This document shows, in pieces, positions 6,117 through 6,143 of a stretch of DNA of 6,143 bases. How positions within the stretch are numbered: the first letter of the stretch is position 1; every line of letters starts with the position of its first letter. The DNA comes from an uncultured Flavobacteriales bacterium (GTDB lineage: Bacteria; Bacteroidota; Bacteroidia; Flavobacteriales_D; Sanyastnellaceae), in assembly GCA_937897625.1 (NCBI GenBank), contig CALCNZ010000310.1, positions 1 through 6,143 of the forward strand. Reading direction: 5' to 3'. The notes beneath the pieces were generated by a model. It ran no database searches. It saw nothing but the letters and a program-made list of their open reading frames with translations, and was not told the DNA's origin. The position numbers and the translations under genes are program-made.

Positions 6117-6143
6117 AGATCGGAAGAGCGTCGTGTAGGGAAA
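6117..6143 (+). other. Illumina TruSeq adapter contamination
   Basis: The final 27 bases begin AGATCGGAAGAGC, the common Illumina adapter stem, and continue GTCGTGTAGGGAAA, the arm of the reverse-complemented universal adapter. It is untrimmed library sequence, not genome. The first A may be genomic or may come from A-tailing. The true sequence therefore ends at 6116 or 6117. Confidence 0.97.

Larger units (their letters stand above)
5625..6143 (+). other. Apparent open frame extended artificially by adapter
   Basis: A gene caller would report a 173-residue partial protein reaching the window end. Only codons up to Tyr164 (6114-6116) are genomic. The codon after it is expected to be Asn from the repeat pattern, and AGA is read instead because the adapter starts there. 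Confidence 0.85.

Overview
The window looks like a piece of a Bacteroidota genome, most likely a marine Flavobacteriales bacterium of the Crocinitomicaceae/Cryomorphaceae type. This is inferred from gene content: CUB, PKD and P-domain secreted proteins, GCMDPAA-type repeats, a gliding-motility-associated-like C-terminal domain, an ECF sigma factor paired with a PKD membrane protein, and TAnnTTTG promoter boxes. No rRNA or tRNA is present to test it. The sequence appears to be an assembled contig cut at both ends. Its last 27 bases are Illumina adapter, not genome.

Layout. Positions 1-2231 (minus) hold the first 743 residues of a large secreted adhesin-like protein that runs off the left edge. 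Positions 2232-2401 hold its promoter region and a strong UUCG hairpin terminator belonging to the operon behind it. Positions 2402-4226 (minus) form a two-gene operon: an ECF sigma factor, then, overlapping by 11 bp, a single-pass membrane protein with an N-terminal cytoplasmic tail, two PKD-like domains and a C-terminal domain resembling type IX secretion (T9SS) cargo ends. That protein is the likely anti-sigma factor. A 114-bp divergent promoter region (4227-4340) leads to mnmA (4341-5525, plus), the tRNA 2-thiouridylase. After a 99-bp gap, 5625-6116 (plus) begins a second secreted protein with a GDGWNG domain and tandem Cys-Met-Asp-Pro repeats. It is cut off by the adapter.

How the parts may work together. 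The two secreted-protein genes lie at opposite ends, on opposite strands. Each has upstream the same ECF-type bipartite element, GCAACTTTTT then GTCT(A/G)A, with an identical 16-bp spacer counted from GCAACTT. A weaker relative (GCAAC...GTCTTA, 14-bp spacer) precedes the sigma gene. The working hypothesis is a local regulon: the sigma factor drives export cargo, and the membrane partner, whose envelope part resembles cargo modules, controls the sigma factor. The motif and gene arrangement are visible in the sequence; the regulatory link is inference. mnmA is a housekeeping gene that appears unrelated, with an ordinary TAnnTTTG promoter so close to its ATG that the message may be leaderless.
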